Below, in pieces: positions 1-8,755 of a stretch of DNA of 64,000 nt. The notes below the pieces were generated by a model, which saw nothing but the letters and a program-made list of their open reading frames with translations, was not told the origin of the DNA and searched no databases. The stretch's first letter is position 1, and the number at the start of each line of letters is the position of its first letter. Source of the stretch: Nostoc spongiaeforme FACHB-130 (GTDB lineage Bacteria; Cyanobacteriota; Cyanobacteriia; Cyanobacteriales; Nostocaceae); contig NZ_JACJTB010000007.1 of assembly GCF_014698475.1 (NCBI RefSeq), positions 102,933-166,932 of the forward strand, read 5' to 3'. Position numbers and translations under genes: made by a program.

Positions 1-852
1 TTTCCGAAAGCCTTGCGTGCCAAAATAAAAGACCCTTGTTTTGCTGAAGGTTATGTAGAGCAATACAGAGCAGGTCGAGTCAAGGCAATTAATGATATTT
101 ACAAAGCCGATTTGAGTGCTTGTCACATTAGCCAACTAGAGCCTTTTGCTGTCAAAGCCAATTTAGTTGCACCGATACTCAAAGATGACCAATTATTTGG
201 CTTATTAATTGCCCATCAATGTGCTGCGCCGCGAGATTGGCAACAGCCAGAAATTGATTTGTTTGCTCAGTTAGCGATGCAGGTGGGATTTGCTCTTGAC
301 CATGCAAGGTTGTTAGAGCAAGTAGAGCAAGCATATCAATCTGTAGAATCTGCTTTGCAACAGCAAAATCTGCGTCAAGGAGCATTGCAAGCCCAAGTAT
401 GTCAGTTATTGCAAGAGCAGCAAACTGTGGTGGATATTCTTTCTTGTCAGGTAATTAGTCAGATGGATGCTGTGACCAATGCGAATCAGCAAACTCAGGC
501 CTTAGCTAGTGGGATGCCAGAAATTTTGCGCTGTGTGCAAGAAATATTTAGTGAAATTTACTTGGTTAATACTGAAGTGATAGGGTTAATGGGTTTAGGA
601 GAGCAAGAAGCGATCGCATCTCTTCACCCAGCACTCAACCAAATTACCACCAAAAGTCAGCAAATAAATCTACTACTGCAAAAACTAATGCAAACTACTA
701 TTAATCAAGTAGAAATTGCTACATTTGTTAATCAATCTCTGCGTGAAGTTGCTACTACTTCTCAGCAGACATCTACAAAAACAGTTAACTTAGCTAAGGA
801 TTTAACTAAGTTAACTGCGATCGCTCAAGAATGGACAGAAAAAAATGTATAA
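1..852 (+). CDS. GAF-domain sensor protein, C-terminal part (5' end outside window)
   Basis: The reading frame is open from the first base, so this is the C-terminal 283 residues of a longer protein. The first 100 or so residues look like the second half of a GAF domain of the cyanobacterial phytochrome/chemoreceptor type (motifs VAPILKDDQLFGLLIAHQC and DLFAQLAMQVGFALDHARL). A long glutamine-rich helical region follows (about residues 100-150), then further helices, and the protein stops without a recognisable kinase or methyl-accepting core. The likely role is signal sensing through a bound ligand or chromophore, but the output domain cannot be judged because the N-terminal part is missing. 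It could be a methyl-accepting chemotaxis-like protein or an adaptor. Nearby genes give no further clue. Confidence 0.75.
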   Translation, partial: FPKALRAKIKDPCFAEGYVEQYRAGRVKAINDIYKADLSACHISQLEPFAVKANLVAPILKDDQLFGLLIAHQCAAPRDWQQPEIDLFAQLAMQVGFALDHARLLEQVEQAYQSVESALQQQNLRQGALQAQVCQLLQEQQTVVDILSCQVISQMDAVTNANQQTQALASGMPEILRCVQEIFSEIYLVNTEVIGLMGLGEQEAIASLHPALNQITTKSQQINLLLQKLMQTTINQVEIATFVNQSLREVATTSQQTSTKTVNLAKDLTKLTAIAQEWTEKNV

Positions 853-1058
853 GGCAATACGGTTCAGATAAGAAAACCAACAAATAAGTAGTTGGACAAA
901 ATTAAATTCATTCGTAGTGATAGGGAACAGGGAACAGGAAAAAGAAAAAATGTGTGTAATTAATTTTGTCTGGATACTTAATAACTCAGCAAAAAACGCA
1001 AGAATGATTTTGGAGGGGGTTTGGGGGACGGTTGCGTCCCCCAATCGGGGGCTTGGGG

Positions 1059-1133
1059 GAGCCACTGCGTTGGGGAGACAGCGCCGTGGGCGGGTTTCCC
1101 GACTTGAGGCGACTGTCGTCGGCTTTGCCGACT
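1059..1133 (+). repeat. 75-bp GC-rich dispersed repeat, copy 1
   Basis: These 75 bases match the reverse complement of 28856-28930 at 74 of 75 positions (the difference is G/A in the GTCGTCGG versus GTCATCGG segment). The core contains GCGCCGTGGGCGGGTTTCCC. Both copies lie between genes. A more distant relative is at about 21376-21452. Confidence 0.9.
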
Positions 1134-1237
1134 TGAAGCATGTGGCGTTGAGAATCCCCCAAATCTTACTCATTGTCTGATATTTAGATCAAAAATTGAG
1201 CAATCAACTCTCATCACTTTAACTGAACCGTATTGAT

Positions 1238-1291
1238 GTATAAGGGTGTGAGGCGGAAACTTATAACTTCTAAACCCTCACACCCTTATAC
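1238..1291. terminator. Long hairpin downstream of the fasciclin gene
   Basis: GTATAAGGGTGTGAGG (1238-1253) pairs perfectly with CCTCACACCCTTATAC (1276-1291), giving a 16-bp stem with a 22-nt loop. It lies 23 bp past the stop of the minus-strand fasciclin gene and may end its transcripts, though no T-run follows. Similar GGGTGTAAGGGT elements occur near 38055-38112 and 56757-56790, so it is also a dispersed repeat. Confidence 0.6.
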
Positions 1292-1314
1292 CCAGTCTTA
1301 ACTCGCTGAAAAAA

Positions 1315-2157
1315 CTACAAGCTAGGTGGCAAAATCACATTGTCAATGGCATGAATTACACCATTACTACCTTGAATATCTGGCTGAGTAACTTTACCAT
1401 CATTGACTACTACCCCATTTTCATCAACTTTCACTGCAATGGGATCTCCTTGCAGACTGGTAACTTGACCAGACTTCAAATCAGAAGACAAGACTTTGCC
1501 TGGTACAACGTGGTAAGTTAATATCTTCACCAGCACTTCTTTGTTTTCTGGCTTTAACAAGTCGTTTAAAGCATCTTGGGGTAACTTAGCAAAGGCCGCA
1601 TCGGTTGGAGCAAAAATGGTGAAAGGCCCTGCACCTTGTAAAGTATCTATCAATCCAGCCGCTTTCAAAGCTGCGGTCAGGGTTTTAAAAGAATTGCTCG
1701 ATTCCGCCAATGCTACAACGGTTTTCTTAGAATCGCTAGTTTCGTTAGTGGAAGTTGGCGCTGGTGTTTCGGTAGCTGGTACTTCTGTTGCAGGAGGTTG
1801 ATCTGGTGTTGCTGCTGGTGGTGTGACGGGGGCTGCTTCAGTCCGACTACCACGGTTATAAGGAGGCTCATCAAAAATGCTGGGGCGGGGATTTAGCCCT
1901 CTGTTTGGGGTTTTTTGAGCAACTACAGTTCTGGTACGAGTGTTGTTTTTATCTGTGGCGATCGCAGGCTGAACAGGTGTATAACTAGCATTTGCCTGTA
2001 TCCGTTGACTGCGATTGTAAGGAGCTTCGCTAAAAATGCTGGGGCTAGGGTTTAGTACTTCTTTAGCTTGTGATGGTAAAGTAACAAGGAAACTCATCCC
2101 TGCTAATCCTGCCACACTTGCTATATTCGTCAATAACTTGCTGTAATTCCCCTTCAT
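1315..2157 (-). CDS. Secreted fasciclin (FAS1) domain protein
   Basis: A 280-residue exported protein. The start at 2157 was chosen because it gives a signal peptide (MKGNYSKLLTNIASVAGLAG..., cleavage probably after SQA near residue 31); the frame runs further upstream but that extension does not look like protein. Residues 35-52 and 88-105 are two copies of a motif, NPxPSIFxExPYNR. A Pro/Thr/Ala-rich linker (about 106-143) follows, then one FAS1 domain (about 144-280) with the family signatures TIFAPTDAAFAKLP and YHVVPGKV and the terminal GVIHAIDNVILP. FAS1 domains mediate adhesion or matrix interactions, so a cell-envelope or sheath role is likely. No Shine-Dalgarno sequence is obvious. Confidence 0.88.
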   Translation of the reverse strand: MKGNYSKLLTNIASVAGLAGMSFLVTLPSQAKEVLNPSPSIFSEAPYNRSQRIQANASYTPVQPAIATDKNNTRTRTVVAQKTPNRGLNPRPSIFDEPPYNRGSRTEAAPVTPPAATPDQPPATEVPATETPAPTSTNETSDSKKTVVALAESSNSFKTLTAALKAAGLIDTLQGAGPFTIFAPTDAAFAKLPQDALNDLLKPENKEVLVKILTYHVVPGKVLSSDLKSGQVTSLQGDPIAVKVDENGVVVNDGKVTQPDIQGSNGVIHAIDNVILPPSL

Positions 2158-2582
2158 AAATTTTGTTTGTTTTGATTTATCACAGTTTACATAAAGACTT
2201 ATATCACTTTGCCACCCAAAAAATCTAACCTGAAAAGGAAGATTTTTAAGATAAATTTCATTTTTTGTACTATTAAACTGTGAGCAAATAAATATATTAA
2301 TAGCAGAAGTGGCAAATTTGCAAATCATTCAGGAACAATTAGAGATATTTCACTTCTATAAGAGGTCGGGATCTGATACAGAATAACTTATCTAATTTAG
2401 AAAAATAGCTCACTCCAAAAAATATTGACCAGAATAATTTAAAATTACCTCAAAATCTATTAGCCAAAATTACCGCATATAGCCATATTTCCGGGATAGA
2501 TTTTATTTTAACTTGCCAAATTTTCGAGAAGTGAAGATAAAATTAGAGAGTTATTTTCTCACTCAGTAATCAGGGATATAAT
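2158..2582. other. Divergent intergenic region, fasciclin gene / GST gene
   Basis: AT-rich region that must hold the promoters of both flanking genes. The only distinct element seen is half of a dispersed hairpin repeat, AGAGGTCGGGATCT (about 2360-2374), related to the copies at 14551-14582 and 54431-54463. No gene was seen. Confidence 0.6.
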
Positions 2583-3374
2583 ATGCTGGAATTATACCAA
2601 TGGGAACTGTCGCAATACTCAGAAAAAGTGAGGTTAATTCTCGATTACAAAGGTTTAGAATACCGGAAAATTGAGGTCACACCAGGTATTGGACAAATAG
2701 AATTATTTCGGCTGACTGGTCAAAGGCAAGTGCCAGTATTAAAGGATGGTAATCGATATATTGTTGATTCTACAGAAATAGCTAAGTATGTAGACGCAAA
2801 ATATCCAGAACGCCCACTCATACCACAAAATCCCAAGCAAAAAGCTTTAACTTTATTAATTGAAGAATGGGCAGATGAATCAATCGGGATTAAAGGTAGA
2901 AAAGCTCTTTTTGCTGCGATTAGTCAGGATCAAAATTTTCGCAAATCCTTATTACCCACATCCACACCAGACATATTCCGGAGTTTAGTTGAAGGCGTAC
3001 CCAGCGATATTTTGACTGTCTTGGGTTTGGGTGTAGGATATAGCCCAGATGTGGTGAAAGGGGCGATCGCTGATTTAAAACAAGACCTAGAAGCACTAAC
3101 TTTATTATTGACAGATAGTCCTTATCTCACAGGCGATGAACCAACTTTAGCTGACTTAGCCGTGGCTGGGTTATCAATATTATTGAAGTTTCCCGAAGGC
3201 GCTTATCTAGATTTACCAGCTAGTTTAAGAGGTCAAGGCGTGCCAAGCATAGCAAATAACCCCGATTATCAATTATTCTTTGAATGGCGCGATCGCCTTT
3301 ATGCTCAATTTCGTAAGCCATTAATCGGCGCTTCTCCCGCAGGTTCAGCACCAACTTCGATTCAAATTGATTAA
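2583..3374 (+). CDS. Glutathione S-transferase family protein
   Basis: A 263-residue cytosolic protein of GST architecture. Residues 1-78 form the thioredoxin-like domain, with the SQYSEKVR active-site region at 10-17, the cis-proline in QVPV (Pro51) and the glutathione gamma-glutamyl binding motif DSTEI (62-66). From about residue 88 to 250 is an all-helical C-terminal domain with the conserved capping motif LTGDEPTLADLAVAG. The expected activity is glutathione conjugation or glutathione-dependent reduction; the substrate cannot be deduced. The protein is somewhat longer than typical GSTs (about 210-230 residues) because of an insertion around 120-160. The gene lies 67 bp before the ATPase gene, separated from it by tandem-repeat DNA. 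Confidence 0.88.
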   Translation: MLELYQWELSQYSEKVRLILDYKGLEYRKIEVTPGIGQIELFRLTGQRQVPVLKDGNRYIVDSTEIAKYVDAKYPERPLIPQNPKQKALTLLIEEWADESIGIKGRKALFAAISQDQNFRKSLLPTSTPDIFRSLVEGVPSDILTVLGLGVGYSPDVVKGAIADLKQDLEALTLLLTDSPYLTGDEPTLADLAVAGLSILLKFPEGAYLDLPASLRGQGVPSIANNPDYQLFFEWRDRLYAQFRKPLIGASPAGSAPTSIQID

Positions 3375-3375
3375 T

Positions 3376-3456
3376 TAGGGAGTGGGGAGTAGGGAGTGGG
3401 GAGAAAATGACAAATGACCAATGACCAATGACCATTAACCAATGACAAATGACAAA
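3376..3456 (+). repeat. Short tandem repeats (STRRs), two types back to back
   Basis: AGGGAGTGGGGAGT-type heptamers are followed by heptamers of the CCAATGA/ACAAATG type (from about 3408). The second block runs into the start of the downstream ATPase gene. Heptameric STRRs of this kind are characteristic of heterocystous cyanobacteria. Confidence 0.85.
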
Positions 3457-5181
3457 TTGGTAAAACCATTAGGTTCGGTAATCCAAGGCTCACTAACTGG
3501 TGGATTAGAAGTAAGACTACACCCGGATATTTCTGTAGAAGATATGCGGGTGGGTAAGTTTTTAGTTGTCCAAGGGATGCGATCGCGGTTTTTCTGTATG
3601 CTGACAGATGTATCCCTCGGCACAGCTAACGCCCGGATTATTGCTAATCCGCCCAGTTGGGAAGATACTTTTTTACGAGATGTCTTAGCCGGAAGCGGTA
3701 CTTATGGAACCATCGCCTTAGCGCCGATGTTGATGTTTACCCCCGAATCTAATGAGTCTTTTTCTTCCACTAACGGCAAATCTGCAAATCCTTTTGTCCC
3801 ATCAACTACGGGTTTGGCTTCATTTCAACCCCAAACTAGTACAACGATGGAATTACTTCCAGTCAAAACTATTCCCAGTCACTTTAGTCAGGTTTTCGAC
3901 GCGAGTGAAGAAGATTTTCGCCGCGTCTTTGGTTGGGAAGATGATATCCAAAGAAAGAATTTTGCCATTGGTAAACCATTAGATATGGATGTACCTGTGT
4001 GCATCGATTTAAATCGATTTGTTGAACGCAGTAACGGCGTTTTTGGGAAATCTGGTACAGGTAAATCCTTTCTCACCCGCTTGCTGTTGGCTGGTGTGAT
4101 TCGCAAAAACGCGGCGGTAAACTTGATTTTTGATATGCACTCAGAATATGGTTGGGAAGCCGTCGCCGAAGGTAAAAATGTCAATACTGTTAAAGGGTTA
4201 AAGCAATTATTTCCGGGGAAAGTGGAAGTTTACACCCTTGATCCTGAATCAACCAAGCGGCGGGGTGTGCGCGATTCTCAAGAACTATATCTCAGTTATG
4301 AACAAATCGAAGTTGAAGATATTAAATTATGTAGCCGCGATTTAGGACTGTCAGAAGCCGCATTAGATAACGCCAACATCCTCTATAGCGAATTCAACAA
4401 AGCTTGGATTGTGCAACTGCTGAACATGACGAACGAAGAAATCGAAATGTTCTGTGAAGAAAAGCGGGGACACAAAGGCTCGATTATGGCTTTGCAACGC
4501 AAACTCTTGCGCCTAGACGGTTTGAAGTATATGCGGGCAGTTTGCCCCCAAAACTACATTAATAAAATCTTACAATCTCTAGAGGCTGGCAAGAATGTCG
4601 TGGTAGAATTTGGTTCCCAGTCAAATATGCTCTCTTATATGTTGGTGACAAATATGATCACCAGACGTATACATGAGCATTATGTCCGCAAAGCTGATAA
4701 ATTCTTGCAAAGCAAAAACCCCAACGATCGCCCCACACCTTTGATGATTACCATTGAAGAAGCGCATCGTTTTCTTGACCCGGCCATTGTCCAAAGTACT
4801 ATCTTCGGCACGATCGCGCGGGAACTGCGAAAATATTTCGTAACGTTGCTAGTAGTTGATCAACGACCGTCAGGGATAGATAATGAAGTTATGTCCCAGA
4901 TTGGTACTCGAATCACAGCCTTACTCAATGACGAAAAAGACATCGATGCCATTTTTACGGGTGTATCTGGCGCAGGTGGACTGCGATCGGTACTGGCGAA
5001 ATTAGACTCCAAACAACAAGCCTTGATTTTAGGTCATGCCGTTCCCATGCCAGTAGTTGTGCGTACTCGTCCTTACGATGCTACTTTCTATGCCGAAATC
5101 GGCGATCCGGCTTGGGAGGAAAAGCCAGACGCAGAAGTATTCGCCGCAGCAGAACTAGCTAAAGCTGATTTGGGATTTTAA
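3442..5181 (+). CDS. HerA-like / DUF87 P-loop ATPase
   Basis: A 579-residue ATPase of the HerA/FtsK superfamily. Residues about 8-65 form a small beta-barrel-like N-terminal domain (HAS-barrel style, GSVIQGSLTGGLEVRL). The Walker A motif GKSGTGKS is at 202-209, Walker B LMITIEEAH at 434-442, and an arginine-rich sensor region with DQRPSGIDNEVMSQIGTR follows. Members act as hexameric DNA translocases, often with the NurA nuclease in end resection; no nurA lies nearby, and cyanobacterial members of this type are commonly encoded alone. The chosen ATG (3442) lies within an STRR, so the first residues (MTNDK) come from repeat DNA and the true start could differ. The substrate is inferred only. 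Confidence 0.8.
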   Translation: MTNDKLVKPLGSVIQGSLTGGLEVRLHPDISVEDMRVGKFLVVQGMRSRFFCMLTDVSLGTANARIIANPPSWEDTFLRDVLAGSGTYGTIALAPMLMFTPESNESFSSTNGKSANPFVPSTTGLASFQPQTSTTMELLPVKTIPSHFSQVFDASEEDFRRVFGWEDDIQRKNFAIGKPLDMDVPVCIDLNRFVERSNGVFGKSGTGKSFLTRLLLAGVIRKNAAVNLIFDMHSEYGWEAVAEGKNVNTVKGLKQLFPGKVEVYTLDPESTKRRGVRDSQELYLSYEQIEVEDIKLCSRDLGLSEAALDNANILYSEFNKAWIVQLLNMTNEEIEMFCEEKRGHKGSIMALQRKLLRLDGLKYMRAVCPQNYINKILQSLEAGKNVVVEFGSQSNMLSYMLVTNMITRRIHEHYVRKADKFLQSKNPNDRPTPLMITIEEAHRFLDPAIVQSTIFGTIARELRKYFVTLLVVDQRPSGIDNEVMSQIGTRITALLNDEKDIDAIFTGVSGAGGLRSVLAKLDSKQQALILGHAVPMPVVVRTRPYDATFYAEIGDPAWEEKPDAEVFAAAELAKADLGF

Positions 5182-5816
5182 ATTGTCCTTTGTCATTTGT
5201 CCTTTGCTCAAGATGATTCTGAACCAATGACCAATGACCCATTCGTAACATCCCTCCAAAAATATGCCCAGAGAGTTCGGTTTTCTCCCTAACGATAGGC
5301 AACATGAGAGGGGATTTTGCCGTCAGTATAGGTATAGTAAGCACTCTAAGGAAGTTTAAATTTTTTTGTAATTAACTACTTTTGGATTATAGTTTTCTCC
5401 TTCTGTAGACTACTTTACTATCCGCCTGATTTGTCCTAAGATAAAAGCAAGTAAAACTCATAACGACTTCGGATTTACCAGTAGCCGATCGCAACTGAAG
5501 ATAAAGAAGAATTCTTGAAAACAACCCAATGTGCTTTTAAAAAGACCTAACAATTTAGGAAGGGTAGGGGGAACCTATCTCAAACACTCATCTTCTGGAA
5601 TCTCAAGTAAGTGAACTGAATTATTCTTATATAGCCGTTCATTAGTTATGGAAGCCAGAACGAGGGAGCCGTAAGTAGAGGAGCAGAGGGAACAAATTTC
5701 TAAATCAGCCATCCCTAGAAACCACCTGAGTTCGGTTTTTATAGATAGCCTTTCCTAATTAATTTTTTTAGTTATTAAAGATTCATTGTGTTTACGGAGT
5801 AGAGGACAACGCACCA
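5182..5816. other. 635-bp region upstream of sigma factor gene
   Basis: No gene seen. Degenerate CCAATGA/TTTGTCC-type STRR remnants occupy about 5185-5245. The rest is AT-rich and probably contains the promoter and a long leader of the sigma factor gene. A purine-rich ribosome binding site (GGAG at 5796-5799, AGAGGA at 5801-5806) precedes its ATG. Confidence 0.6.
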
Positions 5817-6800
5817 ATGCCTACTGTTAACACCCAAACCGAAAACCTGAACACCAAATTCACGGCTGATATGGTGCGAACCTATCTGCGGGAAATTGGT
5901 CGTGTACCACTGCTAACCCGTGAGCAAGAAATTGTCTATGGGAAGCAGGTGCAACAAATGATGAAACTCGTCGAAGCAAAAGAAGCTTTGGCGAAGAAAT
6001 TGCACCGCGAACCAAGCTTACCAGAATGGGCGAACCATGTTAAACAATCAGAAACCGATGTCAAACAAACGGTAGCTCAAGGCAAACGCGCCAAGCAAAA
6101 AATGATTGAGGCGAACTTGCGCTTAGTAGTAGCGATCGCCAAGAAATACCAAAAGCGTAACATGGAGTTTCTCGATTTAATCCAAGAAGGAACACTTGGA
6201 TTAGAAAGAGGAGTAGAGAAATTTGACCCCACACGCGGTTATAAATTCTCAACCTACGCTTACTGGTGGATTCGTCAAGCCATTACCCGTGCGATCGCTC
6301 AACAAGGCCGGACGATTCGCTTACCGATTCACATCACCGAAAAACTGAACAAAATCAAAAAAGTGCAGCGCGAACTAGCTCAGACTCTAGGCCGTTCTCC
6401 GACACCTGCGGAAATTGCCAAAGAACTGGAATTAGAACCAGCGCAAATTCGGGAATATCTGAATATGGCACGTCAACCAGTTTCTTTAGATGTGCGTGTT
6501 GGTGATAACCAAGACACCGAACTGCAAGAAATGTTGGAAGACGAAGGCCCATCACCAGAGTATTACACCACCCAAGAGTTCTTGCGCCAAGACCTCAACA
6601 CCCTGCTCGCCGAACTCACACCCCAACAGAGGGAAGTTGTAGCCCTGCGCTTTGGTTTAGAGGATGGTAATGAATTGTCTTTGGCGAAAGTTGGTGAAAG
6701 ATTGAATCTCAGCCGCGAACGTGTTCGTCAACTCGAACACCAAGCCTTAGCTCATCTGCGCCGCCGCCGCGCCAACGTCAAAGAATACGTTGCTAGTTAA
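5817..6800 (+). CDS. Group 2 sigma-70 family RNA polymerase sigma factor
   Basis: 327 residues. Region 1.2 starts at about residue 17 ([18 protein letters not shown]), region 2 carries [18 protein letters not shown] (promoter melting and -10 recognition), region 3 follows, and region 4.2 near the C-terminus has [16 protein letters not shown] (-35 recognition). Region 1.1 is absent, as expected for a group 2 (non-essential, RpoD-related) factor. Cyanobacteria have several of these (SigB-SigE), used in nitrogen, carbon, light and stress responses; which one this is cannot be fixed without alignment, though the N-terminus resembles SigB/SigD types. It is followed by a strong rho-independent terminator and is a single-gene unit. 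A second group 2 factor lies at 28957-29907. Confidence 0.93.
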   Translation: MPTVNTQTENLNTKFTADMVRTYLREIGRVPLLTREQEIVYGKQVQQMMKLVEAKEALAKKLHREPSLPEWANHVKQSETDVKQTVAQGKRAKQKMIEANLRLVVAIAKKYQKRNMEFLDLIQEGTLGLERGVEKFDPTRGYKFSTYAYWWIRQAITRAIAQQGRTIRLPIHITEKLNKIKKVQRELAQTLGRSPTPAEIAKELELEPAQIREYLNMARQPVSLDVRVGDNQDTELQEMLEDEGPSPEYYTTQEFLRQDLNTLLAELTPQQREVVALRFGLEDGNELSLAKVGERLNLSRERVRQLEHQALAHLRRRRANVKEYVAS

Positions 6801-6818
6801 TAATTAAATAACGGTGAT

Positions 6819-6850
6819 GCGCCTCCTGAATTCAGGGGGCGATTTTTTTG
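6819..6850 (+). terminator. Rho-independent terminator of sigma factor gene
   Basis: GCCTCCTGAA (6821-6830) pairs with TTCAGGGGGC (6831-6840), allowing one G-T pair and a small AATT loop, followed by seven T (6843-6849). Confidence 0.85.
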
Positions 6851-6861
6851 TACCCAAAATT

Positions 6862-7556
6862 TTAGTTTGGATGCTCACTCGATAATTTCTCAACAAAACT
6901 CTGATGTTCAGGAGTCGATAAACCTTGCTGTAAAGTGGCTAATACTTGAGCTAAGTCTCCTGATAATAATGCTGACTTTGCTAACCACAACCCTGGAAAG
7001 ACTTGCGAGCAAATTACATCATAAGAATTTGGTGTCAGTTGAATATACTCACCCTCATTTAATCTAAACCAATCAATTTGGCGATCGTAAACTCGCCATA
7101 CTAAATATTCTTGTACTTGATTGCGGCGATAGACTTTCAGTTTTTCATGCAAATCATAAGAAGCACTAGAAGCAGCAATCTCAACAATTAATTCTGGCGC
7201 ACCTTCCACATAATCATCTTCGGTAATGCGTGACTGTCCACCTTGTTCTATTCTGAGAAGTGCATCTGGTTGTGGTTCGTTATCGGCATCTAATAGAACC
7301 GTGGTATTATCCAGCGTTTCTACTCCTGGGGTAGCCGCTTCGTAAGTGCCTAACCAAGTCATATGCGGCTATGGGGTTTGCCGTGTGTTTTTGCGCGTAC
7401 AGGGGAAGCCACGTAAACAACTCCTTCGATTAATTCTGCTTTTTTGAGATGCGGCATAGAATGGTAGCGACGCTCAAATTCTGTACGGGTAAGCCTATCG
7501 CCGTTTTCTAAAGGTGGAGTTGTCAACAGTTCAGCAGTTTTGTCAGCAGATATCAT
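6862..7556 (-). pseudogene. Uma2-family (DUF820) endonuclease, frameshifted
   Basis: Two minus-strand ORFs together make one Uma2-type protein. The first (7359-7556, 65 residues, ending ...HGKPHSRI) holds the N-terminus, including [22 protein letters not shown]. The second (6862-7362, 166 residues) begins [14 protein letters not shown] and has the PD-(D/E)XK core: DNEPQPDALLRI, then APELIVEIAASSASYDLHEKLKVYRR. They meet at an ATGA overlap at 7359-7362. In intact family members the HGKPH...I motif runs directly into MTWL, so the sequence reads as though one base were lost (ATA-ATG became ATATG). The joined length (231) is normal. This is either a recent pseudogene or a sequencing error; programmed frameshifting is possible but nothing supports it. 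Uma2 proteins are abundant cyanobacterial nuclease-like proteins of unclear role. Confidence 0.8.
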
Positions 7557-7976
7557 ACAAGTAATTTCCTTAGCCTCTAACCTCTAACCTCTGCTTTTCC
7601 ATCACTCTACACCCGACACAGCAAATTTTCATCGTTTGCGGAATGCAGAGCTTGGCTGTTGTAGCTCATTATAGTTAAATCAATCGGCGAGCAAAATATC
7701 AATATTTGTAAAGGAGAAGCTCTCAAAAATCGTCGAAAGATTGTATTTCAGATTTACATCACCCGATTGGGTGATTCTGTTGGGTGAAGAGTAAATTATT
7801 TAAGTGATGATAATGTGAAATTATCGTCAAATATTCTAAAAAGCTTCTTTTTTTGACGAATTTTTATTTTGAGACATTTAAATCAAACCATCGACAGAAA
7901 CTTGAATGATAGACAATTGGTTATGGTTTAAGTGAGTCGTAGAGGAGACAGTTAATTTCGTAACAGGAGTGGTCGG
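7557..7976. other. Intergenic region, Uma2 gene / secreted protein gene
   Basis: AT-rich divergent promoter region. It contains a CCTCTAA tandem repeat (about 7573-7592). No gene, terminator or RNA was recognised. Confidence 0.5.
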
Positions 7977-8693
7977 GTGCTTAACAATATTTCTAAATTC
8001 TTATCCCCTCGCCAGTTAACAATTTCTATTGTTGGCTTAGTTTTAACCGTTGGTGTTGTTAGTGAGCAGACTAAACCTGTATTCAGCAAACAGTTACAAA
8101 ATGTAACAAATTCTGTATCTTTGAATGGTGATGTTTCTAGATTAACAAATCATCACTATGTTAGCTCTGATAATTCTTTATTGTCGCGGTTGAGAGAAAT
8201 TCGGGAACAGCGTAGTCAACAGCAAACAGTAGCTTTTGAGCGTGAAATTATCGAACCTGAATCTAGAGATTTAGCGCCTGTCAACTATCAAAAAGCTGGT
8301 AAAGAATCTGGAGTAATATCTCAAAGAAATATTCCCACAAGAGATGGAGTATATCTTTATGGACAATCACCAACACCAAACCAAATCGGTCAAGGTTATA
8401 TTGTTTTTCAGAAACGGCAAGGTAAAGTAGTTGGTGCTTTATATATGCCTAGTTCTGAGTTTAGTTGTTTTCAAGGCACAATTGACAAATCTGGTGAGTT
8501 AGCTATGACTGTAAATGGCTCCCCAGATGACGTAAGTACATCAGATGTGGCTACAACTAGTACAATTCCATCGGTTTCTGATGATGAATTCAATAATTAT
8601 GCTTACTCTGTAGCATTACAAGATTATCATCCCATTCAATCTATTAGTTCTGGCGATCGCCGCATTCTCCAGATGTGTCAAAATGCAATATAA
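7977..8693 (+). CDS. Secreted or membrane-anchored protein of unknown function
   Basis: 238 residues. The start is GTG at 7977, supported by AGGAG at 7965-7969. A hydrophobic segment at about residues 13-32 (QLTISIVGLVLTVGVVSEQ) looks like a signal peptide or anchor. The middle is charged (RLREIREQRSQQ, about 70-80). The conserved-looking part is C-terminal (about 115-238): RDGVYLYGQSP, then GQGYIVFQKRQGKVVGALYMPSSEFSCFQG and a terminal DRRILQMCQ. This C-terminal module is known to me from other cyanobacterial exported proteins but has no assigned function. Its two cysteines could form a disulfide. Confidence 0.75.
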   Translation: MLNNISKFLSPRQLTISIVGLVLTVGVVSEQTKPVFSKQLQNVTNSVSLNGDVSRLTNHHYVSSDNSLLSRLREIREQRSQQQTVAFEREIIEPESRDLAPVNYQKAGKESGVISQRNIPTRDGVYLYGQSPTPNQIGQGYIVFQKRQGKVVGALYMPSSEFSCFQGTIDKSGELAMTVNGSPDDVSTSDVATTSTIPSVSDDEFNNYAYSVALQDYHPIQSISSGDRRILQMCQNAI

Positions 8694-8699
8694 AAGTAT

Positions 8700-8741
8700 T
8701 GAAGTCTGAAATCTCTGATGTCGTAAACATTTCAGACTTCA
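8700..8741. terminator. Hairpin between convergent genes
   Basis: TGAAGTCTGAAAT (8700-8712) pairs perfectly with ATTTCAGACTTCA (8729-8741). It lies between the stops of two convergent genes, so a bidirectional terminator is the natural reading. The loop is long (16 nt) and the T-runs are weak. Confidence 0.55.
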
Positions 8742-8755
8742 GGTTTCACACTGAA

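Larger units (their letters stand above)
853..1314. other. Intergenic region filled with repeats
   Basis: No convincing gene. Two opposed ORFs here translate repeat DNA and show no protein features. The stretch holds a short GGGAACA-type tandem repeat near 923-940, a GC-rich dispersed repeat (1059-1133) and a long hairpin (1238-1291). Confidence 0.7.

Noticed and set aside
811..1180. Two opposed ORFs of 87 and 120 codons
   Set aside because: They translate the GC-rich dispersed repeat and show no protein features or ribosome binding site.
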